Below are positions 23,551-36,136 of a stretch of 64,000 bases of DNA, in pieces; positions within the stretch are counted from its first letter, which is position 1; each line of letters begins with the position of its first letter. The notes below the pieces were generated by a model. It was not told the origin of the DNA. It saw nothing but the letters and a program-made list of their open reading frames with translations, and ran no database searches. A program made the translations under genes and the position numbers. Source of the DNA: Pampus argenteus (lineage: Eukaryota; Chordata; Actinopteri; Scombriformes; Stromateidae); contig CM072876.1 of NCBI GenBank assembly GCA_036937835.1, positions 14,007,501 to 14,071,500 on the forward strand, in the 5' to 3' direction.

Positions 23551-25160
23551 TCACTGCTGTGTAGACGCTTCTGTTGTGTCCGTGTTGTTAACAGGTGATG
23601 TTTCGGACTGAGCGGCCTCCGGTGAAGTCGTTTCTTTTTTTTTCTTCATCAGATCCTTCGCTGATGGTAGTCTGATAATGCACATGGCTGCTCTACCATC
23701 ATTTATGATTTTTGGCGCGCTAACAAATCCCACTGTTATCTCCATTTGTTGCACCATCTGCTCCAGATTTGTGACCTGTGGAAAATAAAAGCACATATAT
23801 ATAAGATTTGCTATTTAGGGAGACTTTAGAGGGGATTCCTGTCCAATGTCTGACCATAAATACAAATTCTCAAATTGGAGGAAAATTTGTGGCATTCTCG
23901 CTAGAACAATTACTAAATAAAATTTGTGGATTATCGAAACAGTGATTTTTCTGACTAATTGATTAATTGACTAATCATTTCAGCCCCAATAAATACGACT
24001 GTGTGAATGATAGCTCAATGTATACTAGAGCCAGACCAATAGTGACAATGATTGTAAGTCGTTGTGTGTCTAGAAAATCCATGATATGTTTGTAACATGT
24101 AATTACCAATTGTTCTCTTCTCTAATGTCCCGTCATCTCTCTACTGTAGCTATCAAATAAAAGACAAAAACTTTTAAAAAGTGTTCTTCCTCACCAGGTT
24201 GTCCAAGGGATGCTTGCGTCTCGTTGCCAGAGTGAGCCGAACATGGTGCTTCTTCTGCAACCAGCTCTCCGCTTGTTTCAGTTTGAATGTTTGGTCTTGA
24301 GTGCCGATGCCAGATTTAAAGGTGAGCTCTTTCACCTGCACAACGCCTGTGGAGAGAGCACGGTCAGCACCGTTTTACATGTTGTTACGTTTGGTTTCAC
24401 ATGCTGTTGAGTAAATCGTATTATCCTGAGATCTGCCACATTGAAAGCTAGCGCCTTATTTCAGAGTGATCTGGCCTTGTTTAATAAGAAAACAAAAAAA
24501 AAAACTAAAATCTTAACTAGATCCTAAGCAGAAATCAGTGAGTGAATATATTTGGCTTACAAGTGGTTACAGGAGCAGAATCTGTACACTCAATATATGG
24601 CGTTCTAGGACTAATCTGGTTTAAAATAAATAAATAATAATAATAATAATATTACTTTTGCCCATGTCAGGACACCACATACCTGCTTTCGCTTTCTGTT
24701 TCTCCCGCTGCTTCCGCTGTTCTTCGTGGAACTGTTTGCCGCTCATCAGCTGATAGACGGGAAGGTCTTGATGTTCACTGAGCATCACTAACTTAAGACC
24801 CTTCGTGTCCATGATGTTGAGCACGTCTGCACGTTGCACGGTGCCCATATTCTCTCCTGTCTCACTGATCAACTGTAACTGACTGTGTGGGATTTTGCGG
24901 CGAGTGATGCCCACTATATCATTTGTCCTTTTTGTCTGTTTTTCTCTCGGTGCAGGTGTCTGTTTTTCTCTCTGTGCAGGTGTCTGTTTTGTGGCGTCTG
25001 CTGCTGTAGAGAATGGAGATGATCTCCAGGGGGCAGCGATGATGTTTGATCTTTCAGTGCATATGAAAAACTTTGACGCTGGTATCACGTAGCCAGGACT
25101 GCTACCACACACAGCTCTCACCGTGTGGCTGAGCATCCACCTCATGCAACCTGCAGACAT
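23551..25160 (-). CDS. mtif3: MTIF3, mitochondrial translation initiation factor IF-3, complete
   Basis: Coding exons 25160-24683, 24346-24195 and 23775-23551 splice in frame to give 284 residues; the human protein has 278. The N-terminus (MSAGCMRWMLSHTVRAVCGS) is basic and hydrophobic, as expected for a mitochondrial presequence. A short tandem repeat (KQTPAQREKQTPAPREKQTK) lies at about residues 58-77. The IF3 N-domain follows (GENMGTVQRADVLNIMDTKG, then DLPVYQLMSGKQFHEEQ). The C-domain is in the last two exons (VKELTFKSGIGTQDQTFKLK, KKHHVRLTLATRRKHPLDNL, RAAMCIIRLPSAKDLM). The Ser/Thr-rich tail ends ASTQQ. MTIF3 promotes dissociation of the 55S mitoribosome and proper start-codon selection in the matrix. 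A 5' non-coding exon ending near 25839 (donor GTGAGTAAG) is plausible, with an acceptor just before the ATG. Confidence 0.93.
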
Positions 25161-25431
25161 ATCTTATATAATATAATAAAAAAAAGAGAGAGGGTGGGGC
25201 AATTTAGCTGCCATATATAATAATGAGAAGCAGCATGCTTCAGGTAAACTACACAATCAGTAAGTTATTTCTAATCTAACTCTACAAGTTAGGCAGACTT
25301 GATATCTCCAAAATACTCAATGGGTGTCAAGTCTAACTTAATCTGTGCACCATTAGTCGCCTCTAATTTAAAACTATACTACATCAACAGCCAGGTTTAT
25401 AATTAAAGTTTTACACAGAAACACATATTTG

Positions 25432-25477
<46 letters not shown>
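25432..25477. repeat. (ATTG)n microsatellite
   Basis: About eleven uninterrupted tetranucleotide units upstream of the mtif3 ATG exon. Confidence 0.95.
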
Positions 25478-25929
25478 CCTGTCGACAGTTTCAACACTGC
25501 GAGCTGACTGTAAAAGCTTAAAAGCTAACATTTGATCCATGGTTTATCAGTTATGTTAAAGCCGAACTGATCAGTAAAAACCTTAATAACTCATGAAATG
25601 TCTTACAGTTAATACACGTTGTCTGACTGGAAGTACAATAACCTGCAAACATTAACTTGTCAGATTTTACATGGGAGTACCGCTTACAGTAGTCCAGGCA
25701 GGCTGCGCTTACTGAAGCTATTAAATTAATGAAGTGTAGGTTTCATTGTCACTTTACACGTGTTGTCCTAACGCATGACATCTGCGCTCAAATAAGAGCT
25801 TTAAATAAATACCTCGCCTTCTGTTGCTTCTTACTCACTGTGGCTCAATGTCAGAGTCTCTGCCGGATGTTGCTTGTCTTCTTCTTCTTCTTCTTCTGCG
25901 ATGTACTTCTTCATTTAGTTTAGGTCGGA

Positions 25930-26980
25930 ATAAATGTAACAAACCCACGATGCTGCCCCCTTCAGGACAAAGCAGGATCCATCGTTAGTTCATTTAAATA
26001 CATCGTGCTTGACCTCAGTTTTCAGTTTATAACCTCCACCGCTCACAGCATCGAAACATGTTTTCTTTTATATGCAATGCATTGAAAATGTGACTTAATT
26101 AAGAAGAGCAGATAACCTATTTTTATATTTATTTGATTTGATTTGTCATCACAAGCATCTTTCACATTACACATTGACATTTTGGGAAATACACTTATTT
26201 GCTTTATTGACCAGAGGTGGAAACAACAGTGAATACTTCATGAAGTCACTGCCCCCGGCCAAGAAGTAGTCCCTCACATAACCCCGTTTTTTACATACAA
26301 CTTGGTTTGTATGTTAGCTTCATATTGAACACACAGTTAGAGAACCGTATTGATCTTCTAACAATCTAACTATCTGGAAGAAAATGAATGAGCATATTTC
26401 TTACTTGGCAATAAAAAAATCTTCTGATTCTTATTCGGATTTCCTGTTTCTGTCTTTTACTTATTGGTGACACAAATAGGTTGAATCTATCATTTCCTTT
26501 TTGGTATAGTACGATCTACATATGCTCTCTGTTGTAAATTTGCTTATGTTGCTGTCACACCGTGGACAATGTTCTCTATACTTAGATGCTTGTTTTGGAA
26601 AAAAGCAAACCACTACAATACAAATAGATATAGATAATAGATAAACAGAAATACAATATAAAGAAACAGAAACACAGTCTACTACCAAGAACTACAAGCA
26701 TACTTAAATACATAAATATAAAAAAATAAAAAAAATGTTTATGCATGAACAACTTGTAACACAATATTTCACTTTTGAAATGTTGACAACATCATTTATG
26801 TAAAATTATATCAGATATATGTTGACGTTTTCAGGAACCGTAAATTTGCAAGGCAAAAGCTTTGCAGCTATGCAAAGTTAGTTTCTGCATACAGTCATCT
26901 GATCCTAAAGGCAAAAAGTTATAAAAGTATAGGTCATGTACTGTAGAAGTGAGTTGATCACACATCCTGATCAAGACTTA
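25930..26980. other. Intergenic DNA between divergent mtif3 and the adhesion GPCR gene
   Basis: AT-rich sequence, including a TA/GA-rich low-complexity part at 26620-26740. No exon or clear promoter motif is recognised. Confidence 0.5.
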
Positions 26981-26995
26981 ATGCCATCAAATAAC

Positions 26996-29900
26996 ATGAC
27001 ACAAAAGAGCTGGATGACTTGGGTTTTGTTGGTGGGTCTTCTATGGATCTGGCCTAATTGCACAAGTAAGTAGACCAAATCTCCAAGTAATAAAGCCTGG
27101 TGGCAACCTTAGTATCTCTATTGAACTGCATTGTCTTATTATCTTAAGAAATTACATTTTGTCCAAAAAAAAAAAAAAAAAAAAAAACCCACTGAAAATC
27201 TATTAGGATTATTTCAATGACATTGTGTTAAGAATGTGATATTTTTTTGATTCACTTTTTTTATATCTGATTTTGTTATGATCCTCCAGCCTGTGGACAT
27301 CAAAAATCCCAGCAAATTGCAGAACTCAGAGATTGTTTCAGTAAGAAGTCAAGTCAACAACAAATGTTCCTCGTTGCTGATAACTTCACGGGTCTCATCA
27401 AAAAACATTTGCAGTGTGAGTCAAAATCATAAAAAATAATTATATTATATGCATTAGTCATTGATCTTTAGCTGTATGTATGTCGGGCTGTTGTACTCCT
27501 GTATTACTCCCGTGTTTGCAGGAAAATGTGTGTTGCAACATATTTTAGAAACTTGTAGTTTATATATATATATATAATATCAGTGTTTTTATTATTTGTG
27601 TTGCTACAGTTTGTATGGAATTATTTCTGCTTTGGGGTAACTGCTCTAAAATATTGTAAAGTATATAAGAGATATAAGATTATTATGAAATGAAATATGT
27701 GACAGTGGAAAAAAAAAAAAACTTCATTGTTTGCCTCTAAACAGTTGACAGTTGCATATTGTTTCTGAAGTTGAACCGAACTGAACCGCGTGAGTACAGC
27801 CAACTAGAATATGGAATTTATTTTTAAAAAGCACTTACAGTACATCAGCATTTTAACAACAAAACAAAAAAAAATGTATTTTATTATATCATTATGTTGT
27901 TTTCATCAACAGGAGTATTCAGTATTCCTGAACTTGTTAATACGAGTGGTTCTCTTCTACTGTTCCTTTTCAAATGGCATATCGAGCGTGAAAAGGATCT
28001 GGGTGTCCTGATGGGGCCGCGCTGCAATCAGACAGGTGAGCTCAGAGGTGATATTGCATAACTGGGTTTTACATTTACCAATGTTATTTTTTATTAATGC
28101 TGTGTGCACCACAAAAGGATATTTTATTTACCTCCACTGTATTGGCTGACAGTACAACAGCACAAAAGCGGCGAAGGCTTCACTCACACTGTCACAGGTA
28201 AGCTCATATTCAATTGGTTTTTTTTTGTTTGTTTGTTTGTTTGTTTTTACCTTTGTCCCAGTTAGTCTATGTTGGCATATATTTTTCTTCTTCTAATTCT
28301 TCTAATTACTGACTTTGTTTGTAGGAACTTGTCAGGCTACATTTATGAATACAGGGACTGCGTGTAAACAATCTACCTATGATGAAAACACCTGCAAAAA
28401 AATGTGTAAGCTCCCTTAAATAAGAATTGAATCAACGTGTGAACATCTCATTTACCGTATATTCCATTAAATATGTTACTGTCAAAAATGCCAGATCCAC
28501 AGGCCAAGAACAAGTACATCGTCAACCTAACAGAAACAGAAACAAACTGCTACAACTGTGTTAATCCGGTGAAATCGCCCGAGAAAACAATTGAGTTGGA
28601 CGCAAAAGTAAACGTCAACGAAGGAGAACGACTTGACCCTGCTCAAGCGGTGTAAGACATTCTCTCTACTCATTTATTAAAGGAAGGTATTTTGCTAAAC
28701 ATGCTAAATCAGAGACTTGTATGAGAAGATGGAGCTAAAGCAAGGATGTGAATAGTTTCGGACCATCCTTTTTAAGGAAAAACAACCTTAAAAACCTGTA
28801 AAGATTGTTGAACATTACTGTTGCCATGATAACAGAGGTTGCCTATCTTTAAGGAAGTAGTAACTTGAACCCACGCCGCAATTCAAGAGACCATTTTAAT
28901 CCATGATCTTACCCTTAACCTCACTAGACCTTAACCGTAAAAAACGTCATTTGTTTTTTTTAACAACGGTTTGTAACGGTTTTGGAAAGCGACATATTCA
29001 AGCACCAGTTAAACAAGTTAACCATCTTCTGCTACCAACCCGGCTAACGCTCTCTTACGTGTTATATCTTGTTTGTTCAATCAGTACACAAACAGCTAAT
29101 TACAACAATTTGCAAGGCAAAGACTCTGGGAAACCACAACATTTGTACACTGCCAACATTTCTGTTCGTGTGTATTGATTAAGCATACAAGATACAACGT
29201 GTTAATTGGAAGAAGTAATGGAAAATGCTATGCTAGGTATAGTTTTTTTTATACTTCAAACAGAGCCAGGCTAGCTGCTATATGGCGCCCTGTCTATGCT
29301 ATGCTAAGCTAAGCTAAGCTAAGCTAATCGCCTCCTTTTTGCTCCAGCTCCACGCTTAACGTGCGGATGTGAGAGTGAAATCAATCTTCTCAAATAACTT
29401 CTCAACTTTTAAAAAAAAGCAAATACCAAAATGTCAAATGAATCCTTTAAACACTGAAATTAAAATGCTAAAAAAATGTACTTAATTTCCCAGTTTTTGG
29501 GATTAATAAAGTATATCTATCTATCTATCTATCTATCTAGTAATATGTGTATTCAGGTTTTGACACGATAAGTGCTGATTATAAAGTTACATGCGTGATA
29601 CCTCAAATATATATATATATAAGCCATGAATATTCTTCCGTTTTTGTCAACAGTCAAGTCATGAACTCAATTGCCAACCTCGTCACCTCTATCGAAGAGT
29701 CTTCAGTTTCCTTATCTGCAGGAGATGACATTACAGGTGTCTTAGTGAAGGAAACGGATCCCGCGGATGTAGACGAAGTGTCCTTTGCTTATTCATCTGG
29801 GAATGACAGCATGAATGTACGTGCGTTGTTTTATTTGACCTCACTATGTTGACAAAATGTCAAGGTATACATTTCAGAATAACAGTATGTTTTTGGATGT

Positions 29901-32900
29901 GAGAAGATGCGTTTAGCGTCTTAGTTTAGCACGTTTGCATGCTAACGTCTACGAATTAAAAACACAAAGTAGCCTACAACAGTCGCTAACGGGGAACATC
30001 ATTAGCTTTTCTGGTACATAACAAGTATTGATTATTTGACCTGATCATAGAACTATGTCAGAGTTTTTAAAAAAATAATAATAAATGGGGGGAATATTAA
30101 GAGAATAATCAAGTTTTTTTTCTTTTGGAAATTTTCTGGGAATATTCATTGTTCTTTCCTGCAGATTATAGACAACAAAAATCATCTGCCTCAGTTTTCA
30201 AGATCCGTTACAGTGCCGAAAGAAGCTTTTGGGAAAGCTACCAGTTTGAACGTGAGCGTACCGTTTGTAGCTGTTGTCCGATTCCACAATATGGCTGGGG
30301 TAAGAAAAACAACCAGCCAATTTCACCTTCAGTGATACACCTTACACACGTGATCCTGCTACTACTTTATAGCTGTTGCATTTTTTCCAGGATGAGTTGA
30401 ACAGCACTATTTTAGGTAATGAAGTTTTAGCCATTGAGATGGGAGTCCCTATCAGTAACCTCACAGACAAAATATCCATCTATTTTGGGGACATGAAATA
30501 CGTAAGTAATAAATAAAGTGCACATCATTTGTACTTCTCGGTTTATTATTCCAGAGCTCATTTTCAGTGCTGTTTTGTTTTGTTACTTTTTTTTTTCCGC
30601 AGCAAGGAGTTCCATCTTGTCAATCATGGAATAGTGAAGGTACACCTACACACACATCTGTATACAGTATACAGTACACCCAGTGGTGGAGGAAATACTC
30701 AGATCCTTTACTAAAGTAAAAGTACTAATACAGTAGTGTACTCCAAAATATGAGTAAAAGTACAGAAGTATTAACAGCGAAACGTAAAGAACTGCAGTAA
30801 AAGCAACGTTTTGCTCCCTCTGACTGATATATTATTATTATATATGACTCACAACAGCGGTGAGTTAACAGCAATGCTTTTCATTCCCTGGACTCTTATT
30901 TAATGATTCCCCAAATCTCTTTTGGATTATTTTTAGAATCTGCATGTGTTAGTCTCACTTATTTTGGGATTTTTTTTTTTACAAATGCAATCAAGTGTTG
31001 TTGAGTAGTCTGCACACAACAGTGTTGCTTTGGTTTGATTGGAACAAGCCCCAGACACGCAGGGATCGGCTCATGTGAGTGCACCTGATGATAGTGTGAG
31101 GTGTGTTATAAATATTTACTATTTGGATGTTTTGATTTCTGTTGACCTTAATCTATATCCTTTAACATAACAGCGTTTTTACTTTTAAGTTTTAAACTAT
31201 TTTAAAGCGAGATGTAAACCACTCTGAAATGTATGGATTTATGAACCCTCTGATTTTTACTCTTTACACGCCCGCTCTTGTCTCATAGGACGCCGGCCAA
31301 TCTGGACAGATAACGGATGTAAGACAATCGCAGATGGCAACAACATTACATGCCTGTGTTCGCATTTGACATTTTTTGCTATCTTGTTGGTATGTTATGA
31401 TATGCTAGGCTGCATTACTTTAATGTGCACGTATTTGAATGAATGCCTATTTTTATCTGATTTCACTTCCCAGCTCACTCATCTCTTTTTCCTACTGAAA
31501 TTTGTCACGAACTCTTACCGGTGCCAGTGCCTGTAACTAAATGCTCAAAAGTGTTTATTTTTCTTGTCCATTTGCAGGCTCCCCTTAATCAAACCATCCC
31601 TAGTTCTGACTTGAACAAGCTCACCGTCATCACTCAAATTGGCTGTGGCTTGTCTATGTTCTTCCTCGTCATAGTCCTCTTCATGCACTTCCTTATCAGG
31701 TAACAGTAATAAAACTTTAGTTACATACCAAATGGTGGGTTTCACAAGAAAGAAAGAAAAAATACATGCAAAAAATTAAAGTTTTTGCAGACCATACATC
31801 TTTTAGAAGAGAACAGATGCTGTCAAATATCCTATATGTTAAGTTCATGTAAGTTTTATTCCCAGAGCGAGGACCGGTTAATGTGTGAGTGGGACGGAGT
31901 CATCTCTAAATGAAGCATCCACCAAGCATTTATGTATCTAATCTAAATACAGATATGCGCACATACACCTATAGCAAGGTTTAATGCTTTTGTATGGTAG
32001 GTGTGTGTGTGTGTGTGTGTGTGTTTAGGAACTATAAACTAAAGTGCTTTCAAAAATATTGACATGAATAGGTTTTTTATTTATCAGTTCACTGTATAAA
32101 AAGTTCAGTGAACAGAAGAAACTCAAAATCAATGTTTGTTTTGAGCAGCTTGTGCCTTTAAAAACAGCAGCGGTTCTCCTCGGTACACTTAATGTTCTCA
32201 ACATATAACCATGTATAACGAGACATTTTCTATACAAAAGAGAACAGGCAACAAATCTTTTCTACCAGAGGCAGAATGAGCTAAGAGCAACCAGTAAAAA
32301 AACTAATTCATGGCTAATAAACATATGACTTTATTCTTATCCGGGTGTCAAGTTGACATACAAGCCGACGTAGCATGGTTACGTAAATATATTTGCAATA
32401 GTAAAATCAGATTTTTAAAATAACAGACTTATTATTGGAATGCAAATTCTGATATACATCCTTTCTGTTAACTCATCTCCCCTCACAGGAATTACAAGAC
32501 CAGCACGATCCTCATCCAGCTCATATTAGCCATTTTCTTCCTTAACTTCACGTTCTTGATCAACAACTTCGTGGCAAACCTGAAGAACTCCGTGGGTTGC
32601 AAGATCATGGCGGCTCTCATGCACTACTTCATGTTGGCCACTTTCACTTGGTTCGCTGTGCAGGCCTTCCACATTTGCCTGCAGCTGCACACAGGGGGCG
32701 AGAATTTAATCCGTCACTACGTACTCAAAGTCTCCGTCACCAGCTGGGGTAAATTCAAATTAGTACGATTATTGTTGAGTTTAAAGAATGATAGAAAAGG
32801 TTCATAACTCTTTTGGACATGAATACTCATTTTACTATTTATTTTCTTTTTTTTCATTTCCAGTACTTCCGGGTATAGTGGTGATTGCCCTGCTCATTGC

Positions 32901-33855
32901 AAAAAAATACGGCGAACAAGTCATCTACACAGATAACAATGAAAATAATGTGGCCATGTGAGTTAAGACTACATTCACACAAACACATTTGTACTGTCTA
33001 GGTGATATATTTAATACAAACAATCATTCCATAGAAGCATGTTTACTTTCCTTTCCTGACATGATGTATTTTTGTGTACCAAGGTGCTGGATAACGGACA
33101 ACAACGTACACTACATTGTCAACATAGGCTACTATGCGTTGGTCTTTCTCTTCACCTTCACTACCTTCATTGTCACAGTGCTATGGCTCTTTTGTCTCGG
33201 AAGAGTCAAAACAAGCAATATACACATTAACGGCACTGGCATTAACATTGCAGCCATACTGGGACTGTGTTGCATGCTGGGCATCACATGGGGTTTTGCC
33301 TTCTTCGCCTATGGTGCCCTCACTATCCCTTCCTACTATATTTTCACAACCCTGAATTCTTTCCAAGGTATTTAATGGATATACTCCTGCATTTCTACAA
33401 TAATATTTCAATTGATGTCTTTATTACATTTAAAAAAAAAAGGGTTTAATTTAATCTTATCTTTGGCCAAAGTAAAGTAATATTTTACACTGAATGACAA
33501 TCTTGTAGAATTTCTCCAAGCTGAAGCCACATATTCAATGAAAAGAATGAGGATGATAAAGAGGATGGTTAACTATGAAAAAAATAAAAGTCTATTAGTA
33601 ATAAGTGTAAAATAGGGATGAGCTTTAGGTTTTCTAGAAATAAACTCCAAACATTTGAATGTGCTGTCTATTTCAGAGTCTTAACTTCTCCTAAATACAA
33701 GCAACTATCTTTCAGGTTTTTTCCTGTTCATCTACTACTACAAGTCCAGGCGCTCGGGAGAGACAAGTGGAGGCTTGAAAGAAGACTCAAACAGCAACAG
33801 CAGAACTCTTGAAACCAGTCAAGACAAACACGAGAACTCTACATCAACCAGATAG
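26996..33855 (+). CDS. Adhesion G protein-coupled receptor, ADGRG-like (family VIII), complete
   Basis: Sixteen coding exons: 26996-27065, 27290-27415, 27916-28035, 28153-28197, 28325-28405, 28495-28651, 29654-29816, 30165-30299, 30391-30501, 30603-30639, 31289-31389, 31578-31699, 32489-32748, 32864-32957, 33084-33367, 33716-33855. They give 681 residues. The start is a signal peptide (MTWVLLVGLLWIWPNCT); in-frame ATGs at 26981, 26996 and 27014 are all possible. The ectodomain (to about residue 348) is Cys-containing and N-glycosylated, with no named adhesion domain visible. The GPS motif (CLCSHLTFFAILL) predicts autocleavage between Leu375 and Thr376. Next comes a tethered-agonist segment and seven transmembrane helices (about 395-645; for example WGFAFFAYGALTIP and TLNSFQGFFLFIYYYKSR). 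The tail is short and Ser-rich, ending NSTSTR. The TM7 region fits the ADGRG1/3/5/7 group; the exact paralogue is not resolved. The exon 3 acceptor must be GAG rather than the preceding CAG to keep the frame open. Confidence 0.88.
27165..27187. repeat. Poly(A) run
   Basis: An uninterrupted adenine run of 23 bases in intron 1 of the receptor gene. Confidence 0.9.
28226..28246. repeat. (GTTT)n microsatellite
   Basis: About five tetranucleotide units in an intron of the receptor gene. Confidence 0.85.
29250..29440. repeat. Teleost GCTAA-type dispersed repeat
   Basis: Contains GAGCCAGGCTAGCTGC, a run of five GCTAA/GCTAT units and TTTTTGCTCCAGCTCC. It is the inverse relative of the element at 57690-57900 (GGTTAGCATAGCTTAGCAC, AACAGCTAGCC). 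It lies in the intron before the exon at 29654. Confidence 0.55.
29514..29539. repeat. (ATCT)n microsatellite
   Basis: Six to seven tandem tetranucleotide units in an intron of the receptor gene. Confidence 0.9.
30665..30850. mobile_element. AAAGTAC-rich dispersed element, second copy
   Basis: CAGTGGTGGAGGAAATACTC followed by AGATCCTTTACTAAAG and CCCTCTGACTGATATATTAT matches the family also seen at 14640-14800. It is inserted in a receptor intron. No coding capacity. Confidence 0.6.
32001..32024. repeat. (GT)n microsatellite
   Basis: About twelve dinucleotide units in an intron of the receptor gene. Confidence 0.9.
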
Positions 33856-33862
33856 ACAAAAA

Positions 33863-33868
33863 AATAAA
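33863..33868 (+). terminator. Candidate polyadenylation hexamer of the adhesion GPCR
   Basis: AATAAA starts 8 bases after the receptor stop codon. Later AT-rich sequence may provide other signals, so use of this one is uncertain. Confidence 0.3.
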
Positions 33869-34320
33869 TCATTGTGGACGTGGACCAAGGAGTGATGGAG
33901 AGCTTGAACGAGAGACAAGAGTATAACATGTACTGAAGCATATAACATAATTTACTTAGTAAGTTGCTTTTTTTTAGTAGTTAGTAATTCCATGTTCTAA
34001 AGTTTCTCTGATCATGGAAGTGTGCATGTTTCATACAGTTAAATTAATGACTTTAAGGTCTTTTTAATGCAACACTGAAATGTAATAATTTGACTGATTT
34101 TCAATGGAAAAATATTTAAACCCTTTACTGCTGCCTAAGCATTTTTACATTCTCAGGACCCTCTGATTTCCCGCCTATACTTCCCTAAAAGCAAGTCATC
34201 TCACCAACAAGAGAGAACGTAAAATACTGTACAACCAGTTGGAGCCATATAAACTTCTTGTATATAAAAGCATAGTTTGACTGCATATATGAATAGAGAT
34301 GAGGAATACAATAAGAATTA

Positions 34321-34326
34321 TTTATT
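34321..34326 (-). terminator. knstrn polyadenylation hexamer
   Basis: On the minus strand AATAAA lies about 105 bases after the knstrn stop codon. The knstrn and receptor 3' ends converge here, with only 574 bp between the two stop codons. Confidence 0.5.
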
Positions 34327-34429
34327 AAGTTTAAATCATACTGACATACTTATAACACATATCAATGTACATAAAGTTTTTTTTTTCTTCCACAAACTCA
34401 TTTTAAATCAAGAGATTATTGTATAAAGT

Positions 34430-36136
34430 TTAAAGTAGGAGAGCTTCTGCTTCATTGAGAGCTTTTTCCATTTCAGCAGCCTCCAGGGAAAAGTTCTCCC
34501 TTTCCTGCAGCATAAGTTCCCGTGCTTTAGTAAGGTCTGTCATCGTCTTCTGGATTTCCTAAAAGTGTGTAATATAAGGGTCTTTTTAAATACACATAAA
34601 CAAACTACAACAAACAGCTAAATTAAGCCGGTCAGTGAACGTAACTGCATAGTTTTTTTTAAAAAAAAGATGACGATGAAGTGGTGAAGTTTCAACCAGT
34701 TTGACTCACCTCTAGCCGAGAGCGCTGCTGTGACGCAGTGTCACCAAAGGCCTTTAATTCATTCAGCAGGTCTTCGGAAACGCTCTGAAATATAGATAAA
34801 AATGTGTTTTTACAAGTAGCATTATCTGTAATAGCCGAAACCATGTGACCCTTTATGTGTTGGATACAAGTATACTGTCAGTTTGAATTATTTTATAACT
34901 TTATATATCATTTTAGTTTGGTGTAGTTATGTGACATAGAACAAATGAGTGCATAACATAGTGACAATTAAGGTGTGATTTTTAAATATATCATCATGGG
35001 TGAGTAAAATATAAACAAAATATGTACCATTACTTCCTTTCTTTGATCTTCATTTTGTTGTGCAGCTTCTCCAACTCTTTCTCCTAAAACTAAATATCCA
35101 TGAGAAATTATGTTCATTTCTATCAAGTAACATCCAGAATTATTAAGCACATGTATAACACATTTTGAAATTGGGGATGTACTGTATATTCACCCGGGTC
35201 TATTTTTGAAGCCACCAGGAGCACATGACAGTCCTTCAGGTTTTTCTGTACCGCCGCATTCTCCTTTTCTAGGTTATTGAACTGCAGCTCCAAATCAGCC
35301 ACTCTTTGCTGCAAAACAATAATTCACTAAAGTGAGCCCATCGACTTGCATTCTAACTTACTCATTGAGTATAAATACAAGCACCGAGTTATGTTACAAT
35401 CCCATGAGTACGTCATATTTGTTTTCAGCACCTGTGTCTCTGTGAGGTTTTTCTGCAGCTCCTCCTTGGCAGCCATCAAATTCTGATTTTGCTCCTTGAG
35501 CTCTGCCTGCTGCTCATACCTTGTGGAGACCCTATTGGAGAGGTGCATGAATTTGTGAAAACATGGCTGAGGCCCGCGGCGTGTTCAAGAAAATGTCATT
35601 TTATGTATGACTTACCCTTTGTATACTTTAGAAGCAGCATTTTTTCTGGAAGACAAAAATGGAAATTAAACAAACGCTGAATTCGATAGTTTAAAGGTGA
35701 ACGTATACAGAGCTCGACAGGAACCGGGAGTTTGTGATGCTTTACACTAAAAGACGCCAAAGATATGAAAGGAAATCATATGATACTTGTTTGTCTTTTC
35801 CACAGTTTACTGCATTCTTGCAAATCGTAATATGCATGGGGCTTTTTTTTTTTTCTATCACATTTCATAATTTTTCACATTATGACATTTCTTACCTTAG
35901 TACGTTTTCTTTTTGAGGTTTAAGGACACCATCTGATCTTTGGACAGCATTTACTGTTGCAGATACAGTTGCCGTTTTCTTTGTTTCTGCAGGTAACGGC
36001 ATAACTTTACCTGGGAAAAGACAATAGATTGTCACCTCAGCCTTCTTTGACTCTTTAAATGAAAACACACGTTCATTTTATGACCTGTGCAAAGTGCGAA
36101 AATACTCTGCTCGCCTCTGGGAATTTTTGAAGACAT
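34430..36136 (-). CDS. knstrn: KNSTRN (kinastrin/SKAP, small kinetochore-associated protein), complete
   Basis: Eight coding exons: 36136-36085, 36010-35896, 35645-35616, 35531-35432, 35308-35194, 35089-35028, 34784-34710, 34558-34430. They give 225 residues; human KNSTRN has 316 and a longer N-terminus. The C-terminal two thirds is a coiled coil (about residues 75-225) that aligns with human: KNLTETQ against human KLTETQ, VASKIDPG against ESKGLDPA, ELKAFGDTASQQ against ELKLFNETAKKQ. The extreme N-terminus, MSSKIPRGEQ, contains an SxIP tetrapeptide (SKIP) beside a basic residue, the EB1 docking motif of microtubule plus-end trackers. KNSTRN works with astrin (SPAG5) at kinetochores and spindle microtubules. 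A 5' non-coding exon probably ends at 36493 (donor GTAGGA) and joins an acceptor ending at 36175. It is divergently paired with knl1. Confidence 0.9.
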
